64,000 bases of DNA from Paraburkholderia sp. PGU19. GTDB taxonomy: Bacteria > Pseudomonadota > Gammaproteobacteria > Burkholderiales > Burkholderiaceae. Within the stretch, counting starts at the first letter, position 1. Every line of letters begins with the position of its first letter. The translations under genes and the position numbers were made by a program. The stretch covers positions 930,001 through 994,000 of the forward strand of contig NZ_AP023180.1 of the NCBI RefSeq assembly GCF_013426915.1. The letters are read 5' to 3'. Shown piece by piece: positions 1 through 8,856 of the stretch. Under the pieces are notes generated by a model. It was not told the DNA's origin. It did no database searches and saw only the letters and a list, made by a program, of their open reading frames with translations.

Positions 1-10
1 TGCACGCGGG

Positions 11-604
11 TTATGTCTTCACCCGCCGGTCCGACTCCATCCCTTCGACGCGGAACAGGCCGCTGTGCAGAATGACGCTTTCGCCGCCGTTCTGATCGAG
101 CGCCTCCGCGCACACGGATCGGATACGTGCGCGGCCGCGCTCGTACGCGCCGATCAGTGCATCTTCAAGTGGCGAGTCCGCGCCGAAATGATCTTCGAGC
201 GCCTCTGCCGAAATCGCGCAGGCGACAGGCTCGCCGTCGACGCACGCGTTGAAGCGCACAGTCAGGCTCGACCCATCGAACACGGGAGCATCATCGGTGA
301 ATGTGATGTGCATGAGAGAGTCCTCGTACGCCGCACGCGGCATGAACACCTTGATGATCCCGTTCATGACGAAGCCTTGCGCGCCTTGGCGAGTTGTTGT
401 GCCATCGCAAGATGGTGACGATTGATCAAGCGCGCGCGGGTCGAACGTCGCATCGACGTCGACACGATCACCCTTGCCCACATGCCTGAAACTTTGGATC
501 TTCGCGGCCTTGGCAGAACTTACGTGCGCGCGGACCAGTTCGGCCTGTTCGAATCCGTCTAAGGCCAATACCGCAACCTTGCATCCAGCCACAGTGCTAG
601 CCAT
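11..604 (-). CDS. DUF1488-family protein with N-terminal DJ-1/PfpI remnant
   Basis: The C-terminal half, from an internal Met at 367 (MNGIIKVFMPRAAYEDSLM), reads as a complete DUF1488-type small protein of unknown function. The N-terminal ~80 residues (KVAVLALDGFEQAEL, then GKGDRVDVDATFD) match the start of DJ-1/PfpI amidase-like proteins, but the segment between these motifs is shortened and the catalytic core is absent. The start at 604 is chosen because GGGAGG lies 8 bases before that ATG. The most economical reading is that a pfpI gene was deleted internally and its 5' end, with its ribosome binding site, now reads into DUF1488. Whether the fusion is translated or the domain starts at 367 cannot be told. 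Confidence 0.6.
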   Translation of the reverse strand: MASTVAGCKVAVLALDGFEQAELVRAHVSSAKAAKIQSFRHVGKGDRVDVDATFDPRALDQSSPSCDGTTTRQGAQGFVMNGIIKVFMPRAAYEDSLMHITFTDDAPVFDGSSLTVRFNACVDGEPVACAISAEALEDHFGADSPLEDALIGAYERGRARIRSVCAEALDQNGGESVILHSGLFRVEGMESDRRVKT

Positions 605-795
605 GTGCATGTCCTCCCTTCGCAACCTTCTTGTGAGCAATCAACGTTCGTTCATATTCGTTCATATAGCGAGCAAGTTCGATGCCCAACGCGGGCGACG
701 CATTCGACTGCAACAGTGACGAAGGTTCAGGCATTGCTATTGCACAAAGTTAGCGCGTCACTGCATGTCAGTCACAAAAGACTGGAAACCGCGAA

Positions 796-1998
796 ATGAA
801 AACGATGACACGCAACGCGATCGATGCGATCGCCAAGGGACTGTCCACCGCGATGCCTGCGGGGCTGCGGCATGCCGACGACACACGGCCCGGCTATACG
901 CGAAGAAGGCTCAAAAGCGTATTCGTCTATTTCGACCTCGACGGCCGACGCATTGAAGACGAAACGCAGATCGCACGCATCAACGCGCTGGCGATACCGC
1001 CCGCCTACACTGACGTCTGGATCTGTCCCGACCCGCGCGGTCACATTCAGGCGACGGGCCGCGATGCGCGGGGCCGCAAGCAGTACCGTTACCATCCGCA
1101 ATGGCGCGAAACGCGCGACGCCGACAAGTTCGGCCGGATGGCCGCGTTCGGCCACGCACTGCCGAAGATACGCGCACGAGTCGCACGCGACCTCGCGCGC
1201 GAAGGCATGCCGCGCGAAAAGGTGATCGCAGCCGTCGTGCATCTGCTCGATACGACGCTGATCCGGATCGGCAGCGTCGAATATGCACGCGACAACCAGT
1301 CCTATGGCCTCACCACGCTGCGCAAGAAACACGTGAAGATTCGCGCTGGCGAAGTGCGTTTCCGCTTCGCGGGAAAGAGCGGCATCGAGCACGACGTGAC
1401 CGTCGACAATGCGCGCGTCAAGCGTATCGTGCGCAAGTGTGCGGAATTGCCGGGCCATGATCTGTTCCAGTACATCGATGAAGTCGGCGCGCGCCATGCG
1501 ATCGGCTCCGCCGATATCAACGAGTATCTGCGCGATATCAGCAGCGCAGACTTCTCGGCGAAGGACTATCGCACGTGGGCAGGCAGCGTGTATGCGATGG
1601 CGGCGCTGCGCCAACTGGTGTGCGAGAGCGCCGCAGATTCGCGCCGTCATGTCGTCGCGACCGTGAAAGAAGTGGCCACGTTGTTGCGCAACACGCCTGC
1701 TGTATGCAAGCGCTGTTATATCCATCCAGAAGTGATCGCAGCCTTTGAAGCTGGCGAATTGCAAAGCCTGCTGCCGCAGCGCGCGAAGCGCCACATGAAG
1801 GTCGACGAAGCGGCATTCGCCGCGCTGCTCGTTCAAGTGGAAAAGCGCGCGCGGCTCGCAAGCCGCAGCGCGCGCAAAGGCGGCAAGCGGCCTGCGTCGA
1901 TGGATGTCGAAAGTACCCGGCTCGCAACGCTGCTCACAAAGTCGAGCGTGCTGCGCAAGCAGGCGAACGCGCAAAAGCGCGCCGCCCATCGCGCCTGA
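796..1998 (+). CDS. DNA topoisomerase IB (bacterial, poxvirus-like)
   Basis: Relaxes supercoiled DNA by nicking one strand through a 3'-phosphotyrosine. The 400-residue length fits bacterial type IB enzymes. The catalytic set is visible by alignment to the family: Arg157 (LIRIGS), Lys194 (AGKSG), Arg259 (KDYRTWAG), Asn299 and the nucleophile Tyr308 (NTPAVCKRCYIHP). The C-terminus is Lys/Arg rich and probably adds DNA affinity. A second Met four codons in could also be the start. It stands alone with no obvious operon partner, as is common for this accessory topoisomerase. Confidence 0.95.
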   Translation: MKTMTRNAIDAIAKGLSTAMPAGLRHADDTRPGYTRRRLKSVFVYFDLDGRRIEDETQIARINALAIPPAYTDVWICPDPRGHIQATGRDARGRKQYRYHPQWRETRDADKFGRMAAFGHALPKIRARVARDLAREGMPREKVIAAVVHLLDTTLIRIGSVEYARDNQSYGLTTLRKKHVKIRAGEVRFRFAGKSGIEHDVTVDNARVKRIVRKCAELPGHDLFQYIDEVGARHAIGSADINEYLRDISSADFSAKDYRTWAGSVYAMAALRQLVCESAADSRRHVVATVKEVATLLRNTPAVCKRCYIHPEVIAAFEAGELQSLLPQRAKRHMKVDEAAFAALLVQVEKRARLASRSARKGGKRPASMDVESTRLATLLTKSSVLRKQANAQKRAAHRA

Positions 1999-2335
1999 AG
2001 CTGTGTCGCCGCCTCACTCTTCGATCCATGTCGTTCGGATCCTCATCTGCGTACCCCATCGAATGAAATGAAAGCGGCTGACGAGCGCGAAGATCCTGTT
2101 GCCGTCATCGCCATAGCGAGCAAGCGGTGTGCTCTGCAAAGGCGCGCCCGCTCTCGCTCCGCGGTCCGAGAACGCTGTTTTCCAGGCGGTTTTCATACGC
2201 GGCCAGATGCCGCAGCGCCGCACACACACACGCTGCGGCGTTTGATAATTACAAAGAGGACGTAAATCTTTCGTGCGATAAGTGGCGCAATATGAACCTT
2301 GCGCTGCTTGCCATTCAGACCAAGGAGAAGACTTC
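1999..2335. other. Intergenic region, no gene seen
   Basis: Open frames crossing this stretch continue into neighbours in the wrong frame or lack ribosome binding sites. It contains a short (CA)n run near 2221 and should hold the promoter of the downstream HAD gene, but no convincing -35/-10 pair was found. Confidence 0.4.
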
Positions 2336-3010
2336 ATGCGTATTTCGACATCTTTTCTGTTCGACCTCGACGGCACACTCGTCGACAGCGTGTACCAGCA
2401 TGTGCTCGCATGGAAGGAAGCGCTCGACGAAGAAGGCATCGAGTTATCGGTGTGGCGCATTCATCGCAAGATCGGCATGAGCGGCGGGCTGTTCACGCAT
2501 CAACTGTTGCGCGAGACGGGCGGCGACATGAGCGCCGAACGCGTCGAGCGCTTGCGGCGCGCGCATGCTCGCGCTTATAAACAGTTGCACGCCAAGGTGC
2601 GTCCGCTGCCCGGCGCGCAGGCGCTACTTGCCGCGTTGACGGAAAGCGGCACGCCGTGGGCGATTGCGACCAGCGGCCGCATGGAAACAGCCGCCGTCAA
2701 TCTCGAAGCGCTCGGCGTCGATCCGTCGAAGACGGTCGTCGTGACGCGCGACGACGTCAAGTACGCGAAGCCCGATCCCGACCTGTTCGTCGCCGCAGCG
2801 CACCGGTTGAAGGTGCAGATCGAGCATGCCGTCGTGGTCGGCGACAGCATCTGGGACATGCTGGCTGCCCGCCGCTGCCGCGCGCTCGGCGTGGGCCTGC
2901 TGTCGGGCGGCTACGGCCAGGAAGAACTCGAACGTGCGGGCGCGCTGCGCGTCTACGAAGACCCTGCCGATCTGCTCGAACATCTCGACGAGATCGCCGC
3001 GCGTCCCTGA
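2336..3010 (+). CDS. HAD-superfamily phosphatase (phosphoglycolate phosphatase/beta-phosphoglucomutase-like)
   Basis: All four HAD motifs are present: FDLDGTLVD (nucleophile and acid Asp), IATSG (motif II), AKPDPD (motif III Lys) and VVGDSIWDM (motif IV). A helical cap lies between motifs I and II, as in subclass I enzymes. Length is 224 residues. The start at 2336 follows AAGGAG at good spacing; an upstream in-frame ATG at 2282 has no such site. The substrate is probably a small phosphorylated sugar or acid but cannot be read from the sequence. A hairpin follows the stop. Confidence 0.9.
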   Translation: MRISTSFLFDLDGTLVDSVYQHVLAWKEALDEEGIELSVWRIHRKIGMSGGLFTHQLLRETGGDMSAERVERLRRAHARAYKQLHAKVRPLPGAQALLAALTESGTPWAIATSGRMETAAVNLEALGVDPSKTVVVTRDDVKYAKPDPDLFVAAAHRLKVQIEHAVVVGDSIWDMLAARRCRALGVGLLSGGYGQEELERAGALRVYEDPADLLEHLDEIAARP

Positions 3011-3046
3011 ACCCTCGACACCCTTCGCATTCGTCCGACACTGCAA

Positions 3047-3066
3047 GGCGTGCCGCGTGGCACGCC
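3047..3066 (+). terminator. Hairpin downstream of HAD gene
   Basis: Perfect 8-bp stem GGCGTGCC / GGCACGCC with a GCGT loop, 37 bases after the HAD stop. There is no T-run, so termination is an inference from position and strength only. Confidence 0.4.
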
Positions 3067-3118
3067 ACGTGCAGCACTCCTGTCACGACCATTTCCGCAC
3101 ACAGACAGGAGCGCCAAC

Positions 3119-3256
3119 ATGACACGCGACCCAACCTCCCACGACAACCCGAGCGCCCGCCCGGACAATGCGCCGCGCGGCGAGCCGGAACCGCCCGACA
3201 CCTCGAAAGATCTGCCCGAATTTCCCGACCCCGTAGAAGTAGGCGAAGACGGTTGA
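3119..3256 (+). CDS. Small acidic proline-rich hypothetical protein (45 aa)
   Basis: The ATG at 3119 is preceded by ACAGGAG at eight bases, and the frame encodes 45 residues rich in Pro, Asp and Glu (for example PPDTSKDLPEFPDP). No membrane segment or known domain is visible; the composition suggests a disordered protein. It sits between the HAD phosphatase and a PRC-barrel gene, all on the same strand. The good ribosome binding site and biased composition support a real gene. Function unknown. Confidence 0.55.
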   Translation: MTRDPTSHDNPSARPDNAPRGEPEPPDTSKDLPEFPDPVEVGEDG

Positions 3257-3324
3257 TAGGAATAGCGGTTGCTCGAACACAGCTGTACGCATGTTTCGTA
3301 CGGACCAGGACAGGGAGAACCAAT

Positions 3325-3819
3325 ATGACGTTGCAGAACCAGACACGCGGTGGAGCGGATATCGTCGCCACGAGCCGCGCCAGGAGTCGCGGCCCCGGCC
3401 CCGAAGTGATGGCGGCCGATACGCTGGACGGCGACAAGGTATTGAGCGCCGACGGCGACGACATCGGCAAGATCAAGGACATCATGCTCGACGTGCGCTC
3501 GGGCCGCATCGCGTATGCGGTGTTGTCGAGCGGCGGTTTTCTCGGCATTGGCGACAAGCTGCTCGCGATTCCGTGGAGCGCGCTTACGCTCGACGTCGAC
3601 CGCGAGTGTTTCCTGCTCGACATGCCGACGGAAAACGTTAAGAACGCGCCGGGCTTCCACAAGGACCATTGGCCGTCGATGGCCGATTCCACCTGGGCCA
3701 CGTCGATCCATCAATACTACGGACGCGAGCCATACTGGGGCCGGGACGATGAGTACGGCGCCGGCGACGTCTCGCCCGGATCGTCGGATACGCCCGAAGC
3801 GGGCGGTGTGAAGCTGTAG
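3325..3819 (+). CDS. PRC-barrel domain protein
   Basis: The 164-residue protein holds one PRC-barrel fold at roughly residues 25-110 (GDKVLSADGDDIGKIKDIML, then RIAYAVLSSGGFLGIGDKLL and IPWSALTLD). Such free-standing proteins are common in soil proteobacteria and are often stress-related; the ligand is unknown. The tail (residues 110-164) is polar and Gly/Asp/Trp/Tyr rich. GGGAG precedes the ATG. It is flanked by other small general-stress-type genes (45-aa protein, DUF3175). Confidence 0.9.
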   Translation: MTLQNQTRGGADIVATSRARSRGPGPEVMAADTLDGDKVLSADGDDIGKIKDIMLDVRSGRIAYAVLSSGGFLGIGDKLLAIPWSALTLDVDRECFLLDMPTENVKNAPGFHKDHWPSMADSTWATSIHQYYGREPYWGRDDEYGAGDVSPGSSDTPEAGGVKL

Positions 3820-3914
3820 AGCAAGCCACGCTTCCTCGACGTAACCGACGCAGTACCGTCCGCTCGCTACGCAACGCCAGCATAGCGGGCGGATTTCCGT
3901 TTATGGGGAACATG

Positions 3915-4352
3915 ATGGCTAGCACCAGCAAGCGCAGCGGAACAGCGCGCGCGAAAAAGAGCACGACGGCCCACGCGTCGACGCGCGCCCGAGGCGGCCG
4001 TCCACCGCGCCAGCGTCATTCGCAGGCGCGCGCCGCGCACCGCGCGCGAACGGCGGCATCGAGCCGCTCCGGGAAGACCTCGAAGTACTGGTCGCATCAC
4101 GTGATGGAGACCAGTGACGCGATGGACATCGAGAAGGACATCTTCAGGACAGGAACCGCCGACGAGATCGCGCAATCGCTGAAACGCTCGTCGACGCGCA
4201 GCAAACGGCGCAAAGGCACGCCATATCAGTCGGCGATGTCGATGCTCAACTTCTATATCAACCGCGCAGGCCGCAACCTGCCGAAATCGCGAAAGAGTAC
4301 GCTGGAGCAAGCCAAACGCAAGCTGCGCGAAGCGTTCGGCCGCGCGCCATGA
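3915..4352 (+). CDS. DUF3175-family protein
   Basis: The N-terminal ~60 residues are Arg/Lys/Ala/Ser rich and look disordered and nucleic-acid binding. The C-terminal ~90 residues form a DUF3175-type domain (YWSHHVMETSDAMDIEKDIF and SAMSMLNFYINRAGRNLP). Function is unknown. Starts are possible at 3903, 3912 and 3915; 3915 has GGGGA five bases upstream. It lies 22 bases before the antiporter gene on the same strand, so co-transcription is likely. Confidence 0.8.
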   Translation: MASTSKRSGTARAKKSTTAHASTRARGGRPPRQRHSQARAAHRARTAASSRSGKTSKYWSHHVMETSDAMDIEKDIFRTGTADEIAQSLKRSSTRSKRRKGTPYQSAMSMLNFYINRAGRNLPKSRKSTLEQAKRKLREAFGRAP

Positions 4353-4374
4353 ACGCGCCGCGCGCCACCTGCTG

Positions 4375-5706
4375 ATGCACGACGCCATCTGGTGGTATCT
4401 GATCGTCGGCGGCGTGCTGATCTTCATGGGCGTCGCCGCCACGACGTTCAAGCGCCTGCCGTTGTCCGCGGCGATGCTCTACCTCGGCATCGGCTACGCG
4501 CTCGGACCGCCCGGTCTCGGGCTGCTGCAACTCGACCTCGCCCGCGACGCGCACGTACTGCGGCCCGTTACGGAAGTCGGCCTGCTCGTTTCGCTGTTCG
4601 CGATCGGGCTGCGTCTGCGGCTGCCGCTCTTCGCGTCCATGTGGACGTTGCCGCTGCGGCTCGGCTTCGTCGCGATGGTGTTGACGATACCGCTGCTCAC
4701 GCTCGTCGGCGTACTGCTGCTCGGCCTCGACTGGGGTCCGTCGTTACTGCTCGCGGCCATCCTTGCACCGACCGACCCCGTGCTCGCGCATGACGTGGGC
4801 GTCCAGGATTCCGACGATCTCGACCTGCTGCGCTTTTCGCTATCGGGCGAAGGCGGACTGAACGACGGCATCGCGTTGCCGTTCGTGCTATTGGGACTCG
4901 CCCTATGCACGTCCGGCCCGGCGCACGGAAACGAGGCGAGCGGCTGGCGCCTCGCATTCGAAGCGATCGCGGGGATTCCAGGTGGCCTCGTGACGGGCGG
5001 CTTGCTCGGCTGGATAACCACCCGGTCCGTCGCATGGCTGCGCACGCGGCACGCGCAGGCGCTAGGCCTCGAAGGCTTCTTCGCGCTCGGGCTGATCGGA
5101 CTCGCTTACGGCGCGGCCCTGCTTGCGCACTGCAATGGCTTCGTTGCCGTCTTTGCGGCGGGCGTCGCGATGCGCGGCGTCGAGCATCGCGCGAGCGGCA
5201 GCCGTTCGGCGCGCGAAGCGATCGGCACCGTCGACTCCGAAGATGTCGTCGCGACGGCCTCCGATCCGCAAAAGGCCCACGCCTTCATGGCCGAATCGGT
5301 GCTCGGCTTCACCATCGAACTGGAACGCATCGCCGAAGTCGCCGTGATGATGATCGTCGGCAACGTGCTTGCGACTTCCGGCGCATCGCTCTTCACGTGG
5401 CACAGCGCGATACTGATCGCGGCGCTCTTTATCGTGGTGAGGCCACTTGCCGTCGAAGCGTCCTTGCTCGGGTCGAATGCCGCGCATGCGCAGCGCCGCC
5501 TGATGAGCTGGTTCGGCATTCGCGGCATCGGCTCTTTCTACTATCTCGCGCTCGCACTGGAGTCGATGCAGCAACGTCACATGCAAGACCTGCTTCCCCT
5601 CGTGCCGTTGACGCTTGCCGTCATCACTTCTTCCGTCATCGTGCATGGCATAAGCGCAACGCCACTGATGAACTGGTATCACCGCATCCAGAAAACGGAT
5701 CGCTAA
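4375..5706 (+). CDS. Cation:proton antiporter (CPA1 / NhaP-like)
   Basis: Inner-membrane exchanger of 443 residues with about twelve hydrophobic segments. Family signatures are visible: APTDPVLAHDVGV, containing the ion-site Thr-Asp pair, and GEGGLNDGIALPFVL, both typical of CPA1 Na+(K+)/H+ antiporters. There is no large cytosolic C-terminal domain such as RCK or TrkA-C. A central polar loop (about residues 275-305) separates two membrane blocks. Ion preference cannot be inferred. Confidence 0.9.
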   Translation: MHDAIWWYLIVGGVLIFMGVAATTFKRLPLSAAMLYLGIGYALGPPGLGLLQLDLARDAHVLRPVTEVGLLVSLFAIGLRLRLPLFASMWTLPLRLGFVAMVLTIPLLTLVGVLLLGLDWGPSLLLAAILAPTDPVLAHDVGVQDSDDLDLLRFSLSGEGGLNDGIALPFVLLGLALCTSGPAHGNEASGWRLAFEAIAGIPGGLVTGGLLGWITTRSVAWLRTRHAQALGLEGFFALGLIGLAYGAALLAHCNGFVAVFAAGVAMRGVEHRASGSRSAREAIGTVDSEDVVATASDPQKAHAFMAESVLGFTIELERIAEVAVMMIVGNVLATSGASLFTWHSAILIAALFIVVRPLAVEASLLGSNAAHAQRRLMSWFGIRGIGSFYYLALALESMQQRHMQDLLPLVPLTLAVITSSVIVHGISATPLMNWYHRIQKTDR

Positions 5707-5946
5707 TTTCACTCAAAATAGCTTTAAGCGTTTTATTCGCTTTAGCACAAACCCCTATGCTTGGCGAATAGAAAAGCGCGTCACTTTTAAAACAAACGCT
5801 TCATTCGCAACAGAGGGCGTTCACAAGCAAGAATGACGCTAGGCGCACACCTGAATGTTGTCTATGATAGGCGCTGACGCAATTGAGCAGAACAAGACGT
5901 CACAACATCAATCTGCCCGTTCAGATCAGCAGAGCACTTTCTGTCA
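5707..5946 (+). promoter_or_regulatory. Leader/promoter region of the pel operon
   Basis: This 240-bp stretch is clearly more AT-rich than its surroundings. TATGAT at 5864-5869 could be a -10 box, about 75 bases before pelA, but no good -35 hexamer sits 17 bases upstream. No sigma-54 GG/GC signature was seen. As the only sizeable gap ahead of seven overlapping or adjacent genes, it should carry the operon promoter. Confidence 0.35.
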
Positions 5947-8856
5947 ATGACGCCAAGCGAATTGCATCGCTATTTGAGGAACATCGTTTTCGCATTCATG
6001 CGAGTGTGCCTGGCGGTTTGCACTGCCCGCACACCGCGAATTGACAGGCCAGGCCTGCTTGTCATTGCACTGGCACTGTCCGTTCATTCCGCCTTTGCCG
6101 ACGACATTACCCCATCCGTCACCCAACCGTCATTTGCGCTCTATTACGGCAAGTCACCGCCCGTAGAAATGCTTTCTGCATTCGACGCAGCCGTTCTCGA
6201 ACCCGATAGCGGCTTCGATCCGCTTGCGCATCGCTTGCCGCATACCACATGGTTCGCTTACGCGAGCGTCGGCGAAGTGCTGCCCTCGCGCAGCTATTAC
6301 GCCGATCTGCCGAAAAATTGGCTAGCGGGACACAACGAAGCATGGGCATCGCGCGTGATCGATCAAAGCCAGCCTGAATGGCCCGCGTTCTTTGTCGATC
6401 GTGTCATCAAGCCGCTTTGGGACAAAGGCTATCGCGGCTTCTTTCTCGACACGATGGATTCGTGGCAACTCGTCGCGAAGACCGACGAAGCACGCGCCCG
6501 GCAGATTCAAGGGCTGGCCAATGTGATTCGCGCGATCAAAACGCGCTATCCCGATGCAAAGCTGATCTTCAATCGCGGCTTCGAGATTCTTCCGCAGGTG
6601 CACGACCTCGTGTATGCGGTTGCGTTCGAATCGCTATATCGCGGCTGGGATCAATCGAAGCAGCGCTATACGGCAGTCTCCGAACAGGACCGCGCATGGC
6701 TGCTCGGACAGGCGAGTACGATACGCGAGCAGTATCACCTCCCCGTCATCTCAATCGACTATTGCGCGCCCGCCGATCACGCTTGCCAGCAGGACACCGT
6801 CGCGAAGATCAGGGCGCAAGGCATCGTGCCTTACGTGACAGACGGCGCGCTCGCGACGATGGGCTTAGGCGCCGTCGAGCCCGTCAAACGCCGCATCCTT
6901 GTGATCCAGGACCCGCCGCCGCGCACGGACCCGAACGTGTCGCCCGGCGTGCGCTTTCTCGCCATGCCGCTCAACTATCTCGGCTACCGGATCGACTATC
7001 GCGATGCGCGCGACCCGATGCCCGAAGGCGATCTGCGCGACCGCTATGCGGGCATCGTGCTATGGCTCGAAGGACAGGTGCCGAACAGCAAGGCGTATCG
7101 CGACTGGCTCACCGCGCAGATCGACGCGAAGATCCCCGTTGCCGTGTTCACGACTTTCGGCACGCAGATGGACGCCGATCTCGCGAAGAAACTCGACCTC
7201 GAAACGGTGGCGGGCGCGCCGTCGAACGGCAAGCTCGACGTCGAATCGTACGATCCGAAGATGATGGGCTTCGAAATGAAGCCGCATCCGCTTGCCCGCG
7301 ATTTCACGCCGATCCGCGTCGGCCCGCATAGCCATTCGCTGCTGCGGCTGCGCTCGGGCGATTTCGTGATCGACGGCGCCGGCATCACGCCGTGGGGTGG
7401 GTATGCGATGCGCCCGTTCGGCGTGTATCAACTCGATGCCGTCGATCAGGAGCGCTGGGTCGCGCAACCCATCGAGTTCCTACGCGCCGCATTGCGCTTG
7501 AATAACAACATGCCCGTGCCGGACACGACAACGGAAAACGGCCGGCGCCTGCTGATGTCGCATATCGACGGCGACGGTTTTGCTTCTCGTGCCGAGTACA
7601 CCAGCTACACGCAGCCGAACACCGACGTCACGCCGCAATATTCGGGCGACATGCTGTACCGGTTGCTGCGCGATTCGGGCATGCCCACTACCGTCTCTCT
7701 GATCGAAGGCGAAGTCACCGACGAAGGCCCCTTCAAAACTTTTGCGCCGCATCTGCGTACCATCGGCAGAAAGATATTTGAACTACCGAACGTCGAAGTG
7801 GCCACGCACACGTACACGCACCCGCTGCAATGGATGCGTGTAACAGGACTCGGTGTCGCCGGCACGCATGTGCAGACGGAGGGCGGCAGCCAGACGAACG
7901 GAAGCGGCCTGTCCATTGATATTCCGGGCTACCAGTTCAATATCGACCGCGAGATCAAAGGCTCGATCGACTATATCAACCGCAATGTCGCGCCAACGTC
8001 GAAGCCGGTGCGCATGGTGTTGTGGAGCGGCGATTGTCAGGTGCCCTCGCCCGTGCTGAAAGCGGCGTATGACGCGGGCGTGCTGAATCTGAACGGCGGC
8101 GACACACTGATCACGAAGAGCGATCCAAGCTGGACGGCGATTGCTCCGCTCGGCGTGATGAAGAACGGCTACTACCAGATATTCGCGCCCAACCAGAACG
8201 AAGAGCTGTATACGGACCTGTGGCACGGACCATTCTATGGCTTCTCGCGCGTACTCGAAACGTTCGCGATGACGGACAAGCCGATTCGCTTCAAGCCGAT
8301 GGACATCTACTACCACATGTTCACGGGCACGAAGTACGCGTCGATGAAAGCGCTGCAGCAGATCTTCGATACCGTGCTCAGGCAACCCGTCACGCCCGTC
8401 TTCACCTCCGAATACGCGCGCAAGGTGCTCGACTGGCTCGACACCAGTGTCTCCCAGGAGCCGGGCAGCAACGTCTGGGTCGTGCGCAATGAGGCGAATC
8501 TGCGCACCGTGCGGCTGCCCGTCGGCAAGGTTCCCGACATGTCGAACGCGACGGGTGTCGCGGGCTATCTGCCCGGACCGGGCGGCACCTACGTGCACCT
8601 GACGGGCGACGGCATCGCGCGTTTCGCCGTGATCGACCAATCGGCGGCCCGCTCAGTGCCCTATCTCGCCGAAGCCAACGGCATGCTCGATCACTTCGTG
8701 CGCACGCGCAACGGCTTCTCGTTCGATCTGCGCTCGCACGTCGCACCGATGTTCCGCGTCGCCAACGCCGGCGCATGCCGCGTGACGAAGCGTCCCGTGA
8801 CGGGTACCACCAACGACTATCACCAACTGCATGTCGACGTCGCCTGCGACACCTGA
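5947..8856 (+). CDS. pelA: PelA: Pel polysaccharide hydrolase/deacetylase
   Basis: Periplasmic bifunctional enzyme of Pel synthesis: a glycoside hydrolase and an N-deacetylase acting on the galactosamine-rich polymer. 969 residues. A signal/anchor segment ends near residue 52 (SVHSAFA). The hydrolase domain (about 55-310) holds FFLDTMDSW and FNRGFEIL; Glu213 corresponds to the catalytic Glu of known PelA. The deacetylase domain carries the metal motif SHIDGDGF (Asp541, Asp543) and ATHTYTHP (His621, His625). The C-terminal part is beta-rich. The ATG lacks a strong Shine-Dalgarno; Met18 is an alternative. It overlaps pelB by 26 bases. Confidence 0.95.
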   Translation: MTPSELHRYLRNIVFAFMRVCLAVCTARTPRIDRPGLLVIALALSVHSAFADDITPSVTQPSFALYYGKSPPVEMLSAFDAAVLEPDSGFDPLAHRLPHTTWFAYASVGEVLPSRSYYADLPKNWLAGHNEAWASRVIDQSQPEWPAFFVDRVIKPLWDKGYRGFFLDTMDSWQLVAKTDEARARQIQGLANVIRAIKTRYPDAKLIFNRGFEILPQVHDLVYAVAFESLYRGWDQSKQRYTAVSEQDRAWLLGQASTIREQYHLPVISIDYCAPADHACQQDTVAKIRAQGIVPYVTDGALATMGLGAVEPVKRRILVIQDPPPRTDPNVSPGVRFLAMPLNYLGYRIDYRDARDPMPEGDLRDRYAGIVLWLEGQVPNSKAYRDWLTAQIDAKIPVAVFTTFGTQMDADLAKKLDLETVAGAPSNGKLDVESYDPKMMGFEMKPHPLARDFTPIRVGPHSHSLLRLRSGDFVIDGAGITPWGGYAMRPFGVYQLDAVDQERWVAQPIEFLRAALRLNNNMPVPDTTTENGRRLLMSHIDGDGFASRAEYTSYTQPNTDVTPQYSGDMLYRLLRDSGMPTTVSLIEGEVTDEGPFKTFAPHLRTIGRKIFELPNVEVATHTYTHPLQWMRVTGLGVAGTHVQTEGGSQTNGSGLSIDIPGYQFNIDREIKGSIDYINRNVAPTSKPVRMVLWSGDCQVPSPVLKAAYDAGVLNLNGGDTLITKSDPSWTAIAPLGVMKNGYYQIFAPNQNEELYTDLWHGPFYGFSRVLETFAMTDKPIRFKPMDIYYHMFTGTKYASMKALQQIFDTVLRQPVTPVFTSEYARKVLDWLDTSVSQEPGSNVWVVRNEANLRTVRLPVGKVPDMSNATGVAGYLPGPGGTYVHLTGDGIARFAVIDQSAARSVPYLAEANGMLDHFVRTRNGFSFDLRSHVAPMFRVANAGACRVTKRPVTGTTNDYHQLHVDVACDT

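Noticed and set aside
2014..2460. 148-residue minus-strand frame over the HAD gene start
   Set aside because: Overlaps a well-supported gene on the other strand and has no family features.
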